From: Nonomuraea typhae
Lineage (GTDB): Bacteria; Actinomycetota; Actinomycetes; Streptosporangiales; Streptosporangiaceae
Reading direction: 5' to 3'
Assembly (NCBI RefSeq): GCF_009760925.1
Contig: NZ_VRLV01000006.1
Location: 248,001-312,000 of the forward strand
Length of the DNA: 64,000 bases
Below the pieces are notes generated by a model that had not been told where the DNA came from, searched no databases, and was given only the letters and a program-made list of their open reading frames with translations. Below, piece by piece: positions 16,330-24,770 of this stretch. A program made the position numbers and the translations under genes. Numbering within the stretch: the stretch's first letter is position 1; the number at the start of each line of letters is the position of its first letter.

Positions 16330-16773
16330 GTGACCGAAAGCGCGGATCGTTCCCAGCGGACGATAACCCAGGCCATCGACACGTTCACCACTTTTGACTT
16401 CGGCTCGTGGGTCTTCGAGTCGCTGCGGATCGCCGCGGGGAAGACGCGGACCGACGGCGGCAGTGGGGTGCAGTCGTTCCTGGAGGGGCTCGAGTTCAGA
16501 ATCGGCGACAAATGGTACGGCGGGCACGTCACGCTCAGCCCGGTGAAGTCGGAGAGCGACAGCTTCTATTTCGACAGCGCGCACCTCACCATTACGGGTG
16601 GGCCGTACAAGGGAAACTGGTTCTTCCAGATCAACGAAACCCAGGCCGTGCCGTCGGCGCCGCCCAAGAACTACACGGGGCAGTATTCGAGGAACGGCAA
16701 CAACCTGCCGTCGCCGCTCAAGGAAGAGATCGTCAAGCTGCTGGAGATCATCGGCATATTCGACAGCGACTGA
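16330..16773 (+). CDS. Hypothetical protein with N-terminal helix and beta domain
   Basis: A 147-residue protein of unknown function. GTG was chosen as start because GAGAGGAGA precedes it at ideal spacing. The sequence contains aromatic beta strands (GLEFRIGDKWYGGHVTL, FYFDSAHLTITGG, GNWFFQIN) and ends in a helix with acidic tail (EIVKLLEIIGIFDSD). No signal peptide or membrane segment is seen. It differs from the host average by lower GC in some codons, a mild hint of accessory status. Confidence 0.6.
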   Translation: MTESADRSQRTITQAIDTFTTFDFGSWVFESLRIAAGKTRTDGGSGVQSFLEGLEFRIGDKWYGGHVTLSPVKSESDSFYFDSAHLTITGGPYKGNWFFQINETQAVPSAPPKNYTGQYSRNGNNLPSPLKEEIVKLLEIIGIFDSD

Positions 16774-16847
16774 AACCCGGCGACGAAACCAGCGGCGAAA
16801 ACCGGTGGCGTGCCAAGATCGGGCCATGCCACGCTCCACGGGTGAAG

Positions 16848-17750
16848 ATGCACGCCGATGAACTGACCGTGACCGTGGACACCGCGCGTGCTTTGGTGGC
16901 CGAGCAGTTTCCCGAAGGGCGGGGCCGGCCCGTCGAGCGGGTCGCCGGGCAGGGCACCGTGAATGCCATCTTCCGCATCGGCGACCGGTTCGCCGCGCGG
17001 TTCCCGCTTGAGCCGCGGGAGGCGGCGGCGACGCGGCGGTGGCTGGAGGCCGAGGCCGAGGCGGCGCGGGAGATCGCGGCCGCCACCCGGTTCCCGACGC
17101 CGGAACCGGTCATGATCGGCGAGCCCGGGGACGGGTACCCGCTGCCGTGGTCGGTGCAGACGTGGGTGCCCGGGGCCGTGGCCGCCGACGAGGACCCGGG
17201 GGAGTCGGTGGCGTTCGCCCGGGATCTGGCCGAGCTCATCGGTGATCTCCGGGCCGCCGGCACGCGGGGCCGTACCTTTGCCGGCAAGGGGCGCGGCGGG
17301 GACCTTCGGACCCACGACGGGTGGATGGAGAGGTGTTTCCGGGAGAGCGAGCGGCTTCTGGATGTTCCCCGGCTTCGCCGGATGTGGGCGGTCATGCGGG
17401 AGTTGCCGCGTGGCGGGGCTGATGTGATGAACCACGGTGATCTCATCCCGGGCAACGTGCTCGTGTCCGGGGGACGGCTGGCCGGGGTGCTGGACGTGGG
17501 CGGGTTCGGGCCCGCCGATCCGGCGCTGGATCTGGTGAGCGCCTGGCATCTGCTGGAGGCCGGGCCACGGCGGGTGCTGCGGGACGGCCTCGGGTGTGAC
17601 GACGTGGAGTGGGCGCGGGGCAGGGCGTGGGCGTTCGCGCAGGCGCTCGGGCTGGTCTGGTACTACCTCGACAGCAACCCGGGCATGGCGCGGATGGGCC
17701 GGCGCACCGTGGACCGCATTCTGGACGACGAACGTCGCACTCCCCACTAA
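16848..17750 (+). CDS. Aminoglycoside phosphotransferase (APH)-family kinase
   Basis: A 300-residue kinase-like protein. Residues 25-50 make the ATP-binding strands (VERVAGQGTVNAIFRIG), and the catalytic loop is MNHGDLIPGNVLV, followed by the metal-binding D-x-G equivalent in AGVLDVGGFGPADPALDL. Such enzymes phosphorylate aminoglycosides, homoserine, choline or macrolides; the family alone does not prove antibiotic resistance. The start at MHADELTVTV fits the family length. It is separated from neighbours by short gaps and may be expressed alone. Confidence 0.87.
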   Translation: MHADELTVTVDTARALVAEQFPEGRGRPVERVAGQGTVNAIFRIGDRFAARFPLEPREAAATRRWLEAEAEAAREIAAATRFPTPEPVMIGEPGDGYPLPWSVQTWVPGAVAADEDPGESVAFARDLAELIGDLRAAGTRGRTFAGKGRGGDLRTHDGWMERCFRESERLLDVPRLRRMWAVMRELPRGGADVMNHGDLIPGNVLVSGGRLAGVLDVGGFGPADPALDLVSAWHLLEAGPRRVLRDGLGCDDVEWARGRAWAFAQALGLVWYYLDSNPGMARMGRRTVDRILDDERRTPH

Positions 17751-17788
17751 TCAGGCAGAATCTGGGGAAACTGCCGAAGGGGAGAAGC

Positions 17789-18028
17789 GTGTCGCTCTGG
17801 AAGAAGATCGGGTTAGGGCTGCTGGCCGCTTTCGTGATGGTGATCGTCGGCCTGCTGGCGTTGATCTTCATTCCGGGGGCGTGGAAGGTCTTGCTGATCT
17901 TCGTCGCCGTCGTGGGGGTGATCGTCTTCGGCTTCTTCGTCTGGCTGGAGAACAGTCATCCCCGAGACGAGGCCAAGCGGAGGGCCGACGAGGACGCCCG
18001 CTGGCGCAGGCCGGGGGACGACTACTAG
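17789..18028 (+). CDS. Small two-segment membrane protein
   Basis: A 79-residue protein with two closely spaced membrane helices (about 6-28 and 31-53, [20 protein letters not shown] and [20 protein letters not shown]) and a charged, basic/acidic tail. The GTG start has AGGGGAG at good spacing. Function unknown. It ends one base before the stop of the convergent XRE-TPR gene. Confidence 0.72.
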   Translation: MSLWKKIGLGLLAAFVMVIVGLLALIFIPGAWKVLLIFVAVVGVIVFGFFVWLENSHPRDEAKRRADEDARWRRPGDDY

Positions 18029-19000
18029 TCAGCCGGCGGACACGGCGGCGACGCCGAACCAGGCCGCCGCGGGGTCTTCCTCCTCGCGGCGCCTGCGGTG
18101 CAGGGCGAGCTGGTAGGCGGCCTCGGCGTGACCGTGCGCCGCGGCCAGGCGGAAGAAGAACATCGCCACGCTGACCCGCCCGGCGGGCGGCACCAGGTAC
18201 TCGCGGCCGTAGCGGTAGGCGAGCTCGGCCGCCACCAACTGCGGCGCCGCCGCGTCGGACAGCCGCACCGCCTCGGCCTGCCCGGTGCCGGCCAGCGGGC
18301 GCAGCCAGGCGCGGGCTTCGTCCTCGTGGCCGCGCAGCAGCGCGATGACCGCCATGCGCAGCAGGTCGTGCGCGTCGTTCGGGTCCAGCTGGCTCAGCAG
18401 CCGCGCCCCGGTCCGGCCGTAGATCTCCGCCTGCCGTTCCCACTGCCGTTGCTCGTCACCGGCGACCTCCAGCGGCTGGTCGTCCAGAGACGGGTAGTCC
18501 AGGGACGGGTGGTCCAGGGACGGGTGGTCCAGGGACGGGTGGTCCAGGGACAGCGAGGCCCACTCCAAGGACGCCCGCTCCCTGGGCGCCGGCTCCCAAG
18601 GAGCCGGCTCGTGGTGGAGGGGTTCGCGGGCGCGGGGGTGCGGCTGCGTGGTCTCCGGGTACGGCGGAGCCGGCAGGCAGGCACGGGCGGCACGCCACCG
18701 GGCGTTCCAGTCGTCCAGGTTGCCCAGCGGCTCCTGCTGCAGGTGATGGTGCTCGGCGGCAAGGTGGCAGGCGCCGACGAACAGGGACACCCACCACCAC
18801 TCGGGCAGACGCTTGCGTTTGTGCGTGAGGATGTCGTGGGTGGTGCTCTTGGCCAGTTCACGGTACTGGCCGTCGCGGCCGCCGATGCGCTGGGAGAGCC
18901 GCTGCAGCTCGTGGAGCGTGGGATTGCCCGACCGCAAGCGTAGTTCGTTGAGCTGCTCGATGAAGTCGCTGCGTGTTGCCGCGCTGAGGTCCTGGATCAT
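18029..19000 (-). CDS. XRE-like HTH regulator with LDHPS repeats and TPR/Sel1-like domain
   Basis: A 323-residue protein. Residues 1-75 match the actinomycete XRE-like module ([20 protein letters not shown], then [20 protein letters not shown]). A proline-rich linker contains a five-fold pentapeptide repeat (LDHPS with LDYPS and LDDQP variants, about 150-175) encoded by a 15-bp tandem repeat. The C-terminal part (180-320) has helical Sel1/TPR-like repeats ([20 protein letters not shown]). Likely a DNA-binding or adaptor protein of the class common beside signalling genes in this group; targets unknown. Confidence 0.76.
   Translation of the reverse strand: MIQDLSAATRSDFIEQLNELRLRSGNPTLHELQRLSQRIGGRDGQYRELAKSTTHDILTHKRKRLPEWWWVSLFVGACHLAAEHHHLQQEPLGNLDDWNARWRAARACLPAPPYPETTQPHPRAREPLHHEPAPWEPAPRERASLEWASLSLDHPSLDHPSLDHPSLDYPSLDDQPLEVAGDEQRQWERQAEIYGRTGARLLSQLDPNDAHDLLRMAVIALLRGHEDEARAWLRPLAGTGQAEAVRLSDAAAPQLVAAELAYRYGREYLVPPAGRVSVAMFFFRLAAAHGHAEAAYQLALHRRRREEEDPAAAWFGVAAVSAG
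18480..18554. repeat. In-frame 15-bp minisatellite (5 units)
   Basis: Five tandem units of tggtccagggacggg, three of them identical and the outer ones differing by 1-3 bases, lie inside the XRE-TPR gene and encode the pentapeptide repeat on the minus strand. Because the unit is a multiple of three, copy-number change would alter linker length without a frameshift. Confidence 0.95.
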
Positions 19001-19333
19001 GTCCGTCTTTGCTGGTGTCGTCCCTATGTCGAGGTGATCAGCACTGCTCTACCAGGAGTAACGGGAGTCATTTTGACACCACAGATGGTCAACTCGGGGC
19101 GAGATCTCCATATCTCACATTTCCGGATGTGTACGGATTAGAACCCCGCTCAACTCCGGACGAGCCCGGAAATATCCGGAAAACGTAGTCACCCCTCGGG
19201 AATGCACCGGAAAAACCAGGAAAACGGGCAGTCGATCCGAGGTTTTCCGGAGCCGTACGACCCGGTGGCCGACCCGCCGGCCGGCCTCGCATGGTTGATC
19301 CCACACCCCGGCACCTCTTGGAGACGAGACCTC
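19001..19333. promoter_or_regulatory. Divergent intergenic region rich in CCGGAAA/TCCGGA motifs
   Basis: No gene is evident in these 333 bp. The centre is comparatively AT-rich and carries six copies of a TCCGGA/CCGGAAA-type word within about 130 bp (near 19121, 19154, 19166, 19175, 19206, 19244), in both orientations. It lies upstream of both the leftward XRE-TPR regulator and the rightward small gene, so clustered operator sites are plausible. Confidence 0.4.
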
Positions 19334-19633
19334 ATGCCCGCCTTCCACCCGATCGTCCGTGACCCTCCGTGGTCGTGGATGAACGACGACGACCAGCTCC
19401 TGCTCATGCTGGTGACGACCTGGGCCCTGTGCAGCGGCCGCATCCCCCTGCGCCTGCCGATGGACGCGCACACCGAGGCCGAGCTCATCGCGTTCTGGGC
19501 CGACGACCTCACCGCCAACCCGCCCTGCGCCCCGCCGCCCCCCAAGCCGCCGGCGCCCAAGCCCCCGCCCCCCAGCCCGGCGCCGCCCAAACCCCACAGA
19601 AGCCGCCGTAGGGATGTCGTAGGAACTCCTTAA
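19334..19633 (+). CDS. Small hypothetical protein with proline-rich tail
   Basis: A 99-residue protein. Residues 10-60 look conserved-protein-like (DPPWSWMNDDDQLLLMLV, then LPMDAHTEAELIAFWADDL) and are followed by a 35-residue Pro/Lys-rich tail. The ATG is preceded by GAGACGAGA; an upstream in-frame ATG at 19202 would add a segment overlapping the presumed regulatory region. I have a vague memory of similar small actinomycete proteins but no functional assignment. Confidence 0.5.
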   Translation: MPAFHPIVRDPPWSWMNDDDQLLLMLVTTWALCSGRIPLRLPMDAHTEAELIAFWADDLTANPPCAPPPPKPPAPKPPPPSPAPPKPHRSRRRDVVGTP

Positions 19634-19691
19634 GCCCGCCCGGCCAAGCTGGGACCAACAAAGCGACGGCAGCACGAAGAGGAGCGAGAAG

Positions 19692-20300
19692 ATGGCGAGC
19701 AAACTGGTGGTCGGGACCTTCCTGTCGCTCGACGGCGTCATGCAGGGCCCCGGCGGCCCCGGTGAGGACGACTCGAACGGCTTCACGCACGGCGGCTGGC
19801 TGCCGCCCCACGTGGACGAGGACTTCAACCAGATCATGGCAGACGTGCTCGAGCGGGCCGACGGCATGCTCCTGGGCCGCACGTCCTACGACATCCTGTC
19901 CTCGTACTGGCCCGGCGTGCCCGACGAGGAGGGCGGGGCCAAGATCAACAGCATGCCGAAGTACGTCACGACGCGCTCTCCCAAGGAGGCCACGTGGCGC
20001 AACAGCGAGGTGCTGGTCGGCGAGGCCGCCGAGACGGTCGCCGAGCTGAAGCGGCGCACCGACGGCGTCATCCTGGTCCAGGGCAGCAGCGACCTGGTGC
20101 GCACGCTCCAGGCCGCCGGGCTGGTCGACGAGTACCACCTGCTGGTCTTCCCGGTCGTCATCGGCGAAGGCAAGCGGCTGTTCGCCGAGGGTACGGCCGC
20201 CGCCGGGCTCAAGCTCACCGGCTCCCGGACCACGAGCACCGGCGTGCTGCACCTCACCTACGACGTGACCGGCAAGCCGTCGTACGGAATCGTCGAGTAG
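19692..20300 (+). CDS. Dihydrofolate reductase-like (RibD C-terminal domain) protein
   Basis: A 202-residue protein of the bacterial RibD C-terminal/DHFR-like family, starting SKLVVGTFLSLDGVMQGPGG, which is diagnostic, with LLGRTSYDILSSYWP and the NADPH-site region VQGSSDLVRTLQAAGLVDEY. Members are NADPH-dependent reductases of unknown physiological substrate, not the essential folate enzyme. AGAGGAG precedes the ATG. It is monocistronic and faces a convergent hydrolase gene. Confidence 0.9.
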   Translation: MASKLVVGTFLSLDGVMQGPGGPGEDDSNGFTHGGWLPPHVDEDFNQIMADVLERADGMLLGRTSYDILSSYWPGVPDEEGGAKINSMPKYVTTRSPKEATWRNSEVLVGEAAETVAELKRRTDGVILVQGSSDLVRTLQAAGLVDEYHLLVFPVVIGEGKRLFAEGTAAAGLKLTGSRTTSTGVLHLTYDVTGKPSYGIVE

Positions 20301-20457
20301 CCGGGAATGCATCAGGGGGCGGGCTCGTTACACAAGCCGTAGCCGGTGTGTCCAGTGTCCCCGGGCCTCACCTACCGCCTTCGCGGACTACCGTTCGGCT
20401 GGAGCCGCGTTGTGCCTTTCGCCGAGAGGCGACCTGCACACCGTCTACACCTACGTG

Positions 20458-20492
20458 GAAAGGGCTCGCACCTGTTGGTGCGGGCCCTTTTC
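20458..20492. terminator. Strong bidirectional hairpin terminator
   Basis: GAAAGGGCTCGCACC pairs with GGTGCGGGCCCTTTT across a TGTT loop: a 14-15 bp stem with one G-T wobble, flanked by A and T runs on opposite sides. It abuts the stop of the leftward hydrolase gene and also lies downstream of the rightward reductase gene. A smaller stem (TCGCC/GGCGA) precedes it at 20419-20432, so a small RNA ending here is possible. Confidence 0.85.
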
Positions 20493-21264
20493 ACATGAGG
20501 ACGTCCAGGATCTCCGGCCAGGCCGTGGCCCCCAGTTCGGCGTCGGCCTCCGGCGCCCCGCCGTACAGATAGGAAGGCGACGGCGCGGCCGGCGTCTCGC
20601 CGGGCAGGACCGGGCGGTGGCCCGCCGACGGATGGGTGATCAGCCGCACCGGCCGCCGCGCGGCCAGGGCGCGGGCGAAGGCGGCGGACGGCCACATCTG
20701 ATCGTCCTCCCCGGCCACGAGCAGCACGTCGGCGCGGGAGCGTTCCAGGGGGATGGCCGCGGCGGCGGGCGCCGCCGCGAGGCCGCGGGCGTAGAAGTCG
20801 CGGAAGGCCGTGGGCGGGCCGTGGTCCGGCCAGTCGGCGGGATAGGGCGCGAAGGGGAGCGGACGGCCGCGCCAGGTCCACGACGAGCGGTAGGGCTCGG
20901 TGACGCCGTCGCGCCCTGGGCCGACGTTGGGCCAGACGACCGAGGACGGCGACAGGGCGACGACGGCGCGGACGCGGGGCTCGACGCAGGCCAGCGCGAG
21001 CGCGGCCTCGGCGCCCTTGGACAGCCCGAGGACGGTCAGCCGCTTCGCCCCCGCGGCGGTGAGCCGGTCCAGGCAGGTGACGAAGGTCTCCAGCGGGATC
21101 TCGCAGATGCCGGGCGATTGGCCGGGGCCGCCGAACCATCGGGGCGACAGCGCCGTCAGACCGTGTGCGGCCAGCAGGTCACAGCGGGCGGCGTCGATCC
21201 GGCCGCTGGAACCGGCGAGCACGAGGACACCGGTCTCGCCGCCGACTGCCAGGTGGCTTTCCAT
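20491..21264 (-). CDS. Alpha/beta hydrolase, BAAT C-terminal/acyl-CoA thioesterase-like
   Basis: A 257-residue hydrolase. The nucleophile elbow is LGLSKGAEAAL (G-x-S-x-G), followed by VVALSPSSVVWPNVGPGRDG typical of BAAT-type thioesterases; the acid lies in VAGEDDQMWPS and the histidine in SAGHRPVLPG. The BAAT family acts on acyl-CoA thioesters; bacterial members are poorly defined. The start ATG gives the family-like MESHLAVGG opening. It is divergent from the winged-helix gene with a 57-bp spacer. Confidence 0.83.
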   Translation of the reverse strand: MESHLAVGGETGVLVLAGSSGRIDAARCDLLAAHGLTALSPRWFGGPGQSPGICEIPLETFVTCLDRLTAAGAKRLTVLGLSKGAEAALALACVEPRVRAVVALSPSSVVWPNVGPGRDGVTEPYRSSWTWRGRPLPFAPYPADWPDHGPPTAFRDFYARGLAAAPAAAAIPLERSRADVLLVAGEDDQMWPSAAFARALAARRPVRLITHPSAGHRPVLPGETPAAPSPSYLYGGAPEADAELGATAWPEILDVLM

Positions 21265-21321
21265 GGTTGTGGATCTTATGGGGTGGATAGTGTCGGTTCG
21301 GGAAGAAAGGATGCGCGCGTT

Positions 21322-22413
21322 GTGATCAACGTCGGACGAGAGCAGGTCATCGCCTTCCGGCTGCGCCGGCACCGGCTCGACGAGCGGGGCACGCTGGCCG
21401 AGGCCGCCGCGACGGCGCCGCAGGACACCCCGCCGGGCTCGGCAGAGCTGGCGCTCCGGGCCAGGGCGGAGGCGGACGCCGAGGAGGTGGCCGCGGCGCT
21501 CGCCACGCGGCGCACGCTGGTGCGGGTGTGGAGCCTGCGCGGCGCGCCCTGCCTGGTCAACGCCGCCGACCTGCCGCTCTTCACGCGCGGGCTGCTGCCG
21601 GACGACGAGGAGTCGTGGCGGGCGCGGATGGCCGGGTTCCTGCCGATGCTGGATCGGATGGGCAGGAGCGCCAGCGCCACGATGGAGCTGGTCATCGAGG
21701 CCACCAGGGACGCGCTCAACGGGCGGACCCTGACCACGCGCGAGCTGGGCAGCGCGCTGGCGCCCCGCTTACCCGCCGAGTTCGCGCCGTGGATGGGGCC
21801 GGACACGTTCTCGTCCTTCAGCGAGATCCTCATCCGGGCCGCCTCGCTGACCGGGGAGTTCGCGATCGCGCCCGGCGCCGGGACGGCGTTCCAGCGGGTG
21901 GATCAGTGGCTGCCCGCGATGCCGACGGACAAGAAGGCCCGGCAGGGGCTGGTGCGGCGGTATCTGAGCCTGTACGGGCCGAGCACGGTCGAGGAGTTCG
22001 CCGCCTGGGCGGGGGTGAGCCCGCACTACGCGGCACGCTCGTGGGCCCGGGCCGAGGCGGAGCTGGTCCCGGTGGGAGCCGGATTCGTGCTGGCCGAGGA
22101 CGTGGACGAGCTGAAGCGGGCCGCGCTGCCCAAAGGGGTGCGCCTGCTGCCGCCGGACGAGCCGTATCTGCAGGGGCGCGACCGGGCCACGCTGGCGCCG
22201 GACGCGAGCCTGCACCCGCGCATCTGGGCGCGCAGCGGCCGGCCGGGCGTCATCCTCGGCGACGGCGAACTGGCCGGGCTGTGGCGGCATCAGCAGAAGG
22301 ACACGACCCTCCTGCTCACCGTGGAGGGCACGGCGGACCGGGACGCGGTCCTGGCCGAGGCCGAGCCGTACGCCGAGTTCCTGGGCTGTCAGGCCGTGCG
22401 GTTCAACCATTGA
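21322..22413 (+). CDS. Winged-helix DNA-binding domain protein (HTH_42/YcaQ-like)
   Basis: A 363-residue protein of the HTH_42 family, to which the DNA glycosylases YcaQ/AlkX and AZL belong. Landmarks are VIAFRLRRHRL at the start, TRRTLVRVWSLRGAPCLV (the R-x-W-x-x-R-G-x-x-x segment), LVRRYLSLYGPSTVEEFAAW in the middle and LLPPDEPYLQGRDR. A glycosylase removing alkylated or cross-linked bases is plausible, but the catalytic Q-x-Q motif of AlkX is not obvious, so activity is uncertain. A GTG start was chosen after GGAAGAAAGG. Confidence 0.82.
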   Translation: MINVGREQVIAFRLRRHRLDERGTLAEAAATAPQDTPPGSAELALRARAEADAEEVAAALATRRTLVRVWSLRGAPCLVNAADLPLFTRGLLPDDEESWRARMAGFLPMLDRMGRSASATMELVIEATRDALNGRTLTTRELGSALAPRLPAEFAPWMGPDTFSSFSEILIRAASLTGEFAIAPGAGTAFQRVDQWLPAMPTDKKARQGLVRRYLSLYGPSTVEEFAAWAGVSPHYAARSWARAEAELVPVGAGFVLAEDVDELKRAALPKGVRLLPPDEPYLQGRDRATLAPDASLHPRIWARSGRPGVILGDGELAGLWRHQQKDTTLLLTVEGTADRDAVLAEAEPYAEFLGCQAVRFNH

Positions 22414-22458
22414 CCGTTGTTTGCCCTGGCCAGGGCGAGCTTCGGGCACATAGCGGAC

Positions 22459-22890
22459 GTGCGCCTGCTCTTCACAACATTCTTCGCCTCCGGTGCGGTG
22501 TTCCTGAGCGCGCCCACCGGAGACATCACCGTCGCGCCGGAGCGGGTCGAGCCGGGTGGCCTCGTCACCGTCAAGCTCGCCTGCGACGTCTTCAGCGAGG
22601 CGTCGGCCGACTCCGACGCGTTCGGCAAACTGGCCGTCCCCGGCAAACGCGGCGCCTCCATCCAGGTCACCACCGAGCCCGGCAAGTACCGCGTCGAGGG
22701 CCGGTGCGCGCCCGACGCCAACCCGCTCAACGACGGCTGGCTGGTCGTCGAGGCCGCCTACCCCAGCGGCGGCGCCGGCACCGGTGACGGCTCCACCCAT
22801 CTGCGCGCGGTCGGCCCGGCGTTCAGCCTGGGCGTCGGCGTGCTCGCCGCCGCCGTGCTGCTGCTCCTGGTGAGGCGTGCCCGCCGGTAG
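22459..22890 (+). CDS. Exported protein with C-terminal membrane anchor, sortase-adjacent
   Basis: A 143-residue protein with a signal peptide (VRLLFTTFFASGAVFLSAP) and a beta-rich mature domain with two cysteines (LACDV, GRCAP). It ends in a C-terminal hydrophobic segment with a basic tail (LGVGVLAAAVLLLLVRRARR). This is the topology of sortase substrates, but no LPxTG-like motif is visible before the anchor. It overlaps the class F sortase gene by 14 bp. An upstream TTG (22417) would extend the frame; the GTG gives a clean signal peptide. Confidence 0.68.
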   Translation: MRLLFTTFFASGAVFLSAPTGDITVAPERVEPGGLVTVKLACDVFSEASADSDAFGKLAVPGKRGASIQVTTEPGKYRVEGRCAPDANPLNDGWLVVEAAYPSGGAGTGDGSTHLRAVGPAFSLGVGVLAAAVLLLLVRRARR

Positions 22891-23488
22891 GGCCGCCAGG
22901 GTCCTGGCCGCGATCGCGGTCGGCGCCGCCGTCGCGATCGCCGTCGACGGCCTCGCCAACCGCGGCTTCGCGCCACCGCCGCGCCCCGGCGCGCAGGGCA
23001 CCCTCTCCAGGTACGGCCCGGCCGCCCCGATGCCGCCCAGCGAGCCGGTCACGCTCGGTATCGCGGCCATCGGCGTCCACGCCGAGGTCGTCGGCGTCGG
23101 CAAGGCCCCCGACGGCACCGCTGAGGTTCCGCCGGTCGACCGGCCGGAGCTGATCGGCTGGTACGCGCCCGGCCCCACCCCGGGCGAGCGCGGGGCGGCC
23201 GTCGTCTTCGGGCACGTGGACTCCAGGACCAGCGGCCCGGCCGTCTTCTACCGCCTGGGCGCGCTCCAGGCGGGCGACGAGATCGTCGTCGGGCGCCGGG
23301 ACGGCAGCGCCGCCGTCTTCGCCGTCGAGTCGGTCGAGGAGTTCGCCAAGGACGCCTTCCCCACCCAGGCCGTCTACGGGCCGACGGGTGAACCCGAGCT
23401 CCGGCTCGTCACCTGCGGCGGCAGGTACGATCCGGCGCTCGGCTACCTGGACAACGTGATCGCTTTCGCCCGGCTCATCCCGGGCTGA
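22877..23488 (+). CDS. Class F sortase
   Basis: A 203-residue membrane-anchored transpeptidase. The N-terminal hydrophobic segment (AARVLAAIAVGAAVAIAV) anchors it. The catalytic histidine lies in VVFGHVDSRTSGPAVFYRLG, which is typical of class F, and the catalytic cysteine in LRLVTCGGRYD, with an arginine following. Class F sortases are widespread in actinomycetes and attach proteins to the wall, but most substrates are unknown. The gene starts with GTG inside the preceding exported-protein gene, suggesting that protein as its partner. Confidence 0.9.
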   Translation: MPAGRAARVLAAIAVGAAVAIAVDGLANRGFAPPPRPGAQGTLSRYGPAAPMPPSEPVTLGIAAIGVHAEVVGVGKAPDGTAEVPPVDRPELIGWYAPGPTPGERGAAVVFGHVDSRTSGPAVFYRLGALQAGDEIVVGRRDGSAAVFAVESVEEFAKDAFPTQAVYGPTGEPELRLVTCGGRYDPALGYLDNVIAFARLIPG

Positions 23489-24656
23489 CGTACTGCCGGG
23501 GCCGCAGGGCGTGGGCGCGCAGCGCGGCCAGGGCCGCCAGATGGCCCGCGGGCGTCAGCCGTACCACGAGGTCGTCGCCGAAGGCCAGGTCGAGCGCGGT
23601 GAGCTGGCCCACCAGGCCGGTCAGCGGGCGGGCGACGTTCTCGCGGCCGGTCGCCGGCTGCCAGCCCTCGCCGCCGACGATCTCCGCCACCCGGGTGTGC
23701 AGCTCCCGCGGCGACATCACGCTGCCGTCGGCCAGCAGTATGAGTGCGGCCTCGCGCACCGAGACGTCGAACTCGTGCTCGGGGCGGGCCAGCAGCAGCC
23801 CGGTGGCCGCCGCCCACAGTTCCTCGGGGGAGTCCAGCAGGCGGCGTCCCTCGTCGGTGATGGTCAGCCTGGCGCCGTCGCGCAGCAGCGCGCCGAGGTC
23901 GAGCTCGGCCAGCTCGCGCAGGTGCAGCGCCTCTGGCGAGGGCGCCAGGCGCAGCGGCAGGCTCTCGGAGGCGGCCAGGCTGAGGAGCCGGTGCAGCGCG
24001 GGCAGCGGCTGGGGGGCGATCGGCGCGTGCAGGCGCACCTCGAACGGCTGGGCCAGCTCGCGCCGGGCCGGGCCGCGGCCGAGCACCCAGCGGTTGAGCC
24101 GTTCGCCGTGCACGCGGTTGAGCCAGCTGTCGCCGCCCAGCTCGGTGCGTGGCTCGGTGAGCCAGCGGCGGGTCAGGGCGACACGGTCGATGTCCTCGCC
24201 GGACAGGATCGCCAGTTCGAGCGCGGCCGAGCAGGCCACGTGCGCGCCCAGCTCCTCCGGCCCCATGATCATGCTCCAGCGCAGGTCCGCGACGTCCGGC
24301 GGGAGCACGCCGGTGGCCTCCAGCGCCTCCTGGTAGGCGGCGGTGCCGGCGTCCTCGCCGTCGCGGGCGTAGGCCCGGAGGATCTGGAGCGTGGTGGCCG
24401 ACTCGCAGAGCGCGGCGTAGCGGTCGAGGCCGCCCAGCGTCAGGAGCTTGCCAAGGGCGCGGGCCAGGCGCTCGTGGTCGCCGCCGACCTTCAGCGGCAG
24501 CGTGTACCAGAGGAACTCGCACACGTCGAGTTGTGTCACCGTTTCCAGCGGTTCGCCGCCGGTCAGCCACTCGACCGCGGTCCTGGCATCGTCGGCCAGG
24601 TCCGGCTCGGAGCGCTCCAACTCGGTGAGCAGCGCTGTCACATCCGGTGCACTCAT
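23475..24656 (-). CDS. Uncharacterised 393-residue protein
   Basis: I do not recognise this protein. It is soluble and largely helical, opening MSAPDVTALLTELERSEPD, with TVEWLTGGEPLETVTQLDVC near residues 25-45 and a C-terminal winged-helix-like stretch (LRDGARLTITDEGRRLL around 270-290, then LLLARPEHEFDVSVREAALI). The ATG was chosen over an upstream in-frame GTG because the upstream residues look non-coding. It converges on the sortase gene with a 14-bp overlap. Confidence 0.65.
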   Translation of the reverse strand: MSAPDVTALLTELERSEPDLADDARTAVEWLTGGEPLETVTQLDVCEFLWYTLPLKVGGDHERLARALGKLLTLGGLDRYAALCESATTLQILRAYARDGEDAGTAAYQEALEATGVLPPDVADLRWSMIMGPEELGAHVACSAALELAILSGEDIDRVALTRRWLTEPRTELGGDSWLNRVHGERLNRWVLGRGPARRELAQPFEVRLHAPIAPQPLPALHRLLSLAASESLPLRLAPSPEALHLRELAELDLGALLRDGARLTITDEGRRLLDSPEELWAAATGLLLARPEHEFDVSVREAALILLADGSVMSPRELHTRVAEIVGGEGWQPATGRENVARPLTGLVGQLTALDLAFGDDLVVRLTPAGHLAALAALRAHALRPRQYVSPG

Positions 24657-24770
24657 GCCTCGAAGTTTGCCGTATGGACCCCAGGCCTGACGATGACCGA
24701 ATCCTGTGCGTATTGGGTCGTGCACTGCGACTACCCTACGAAATCATCCTATAGCGGTTAGTGGTCAAGG

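Noticed and set aside
16848-17750. Antibiotic-resistance aminoglycoside kinase
   Set aside because: The family covers many substrates; there is no linked resistance context, so only the family is called.
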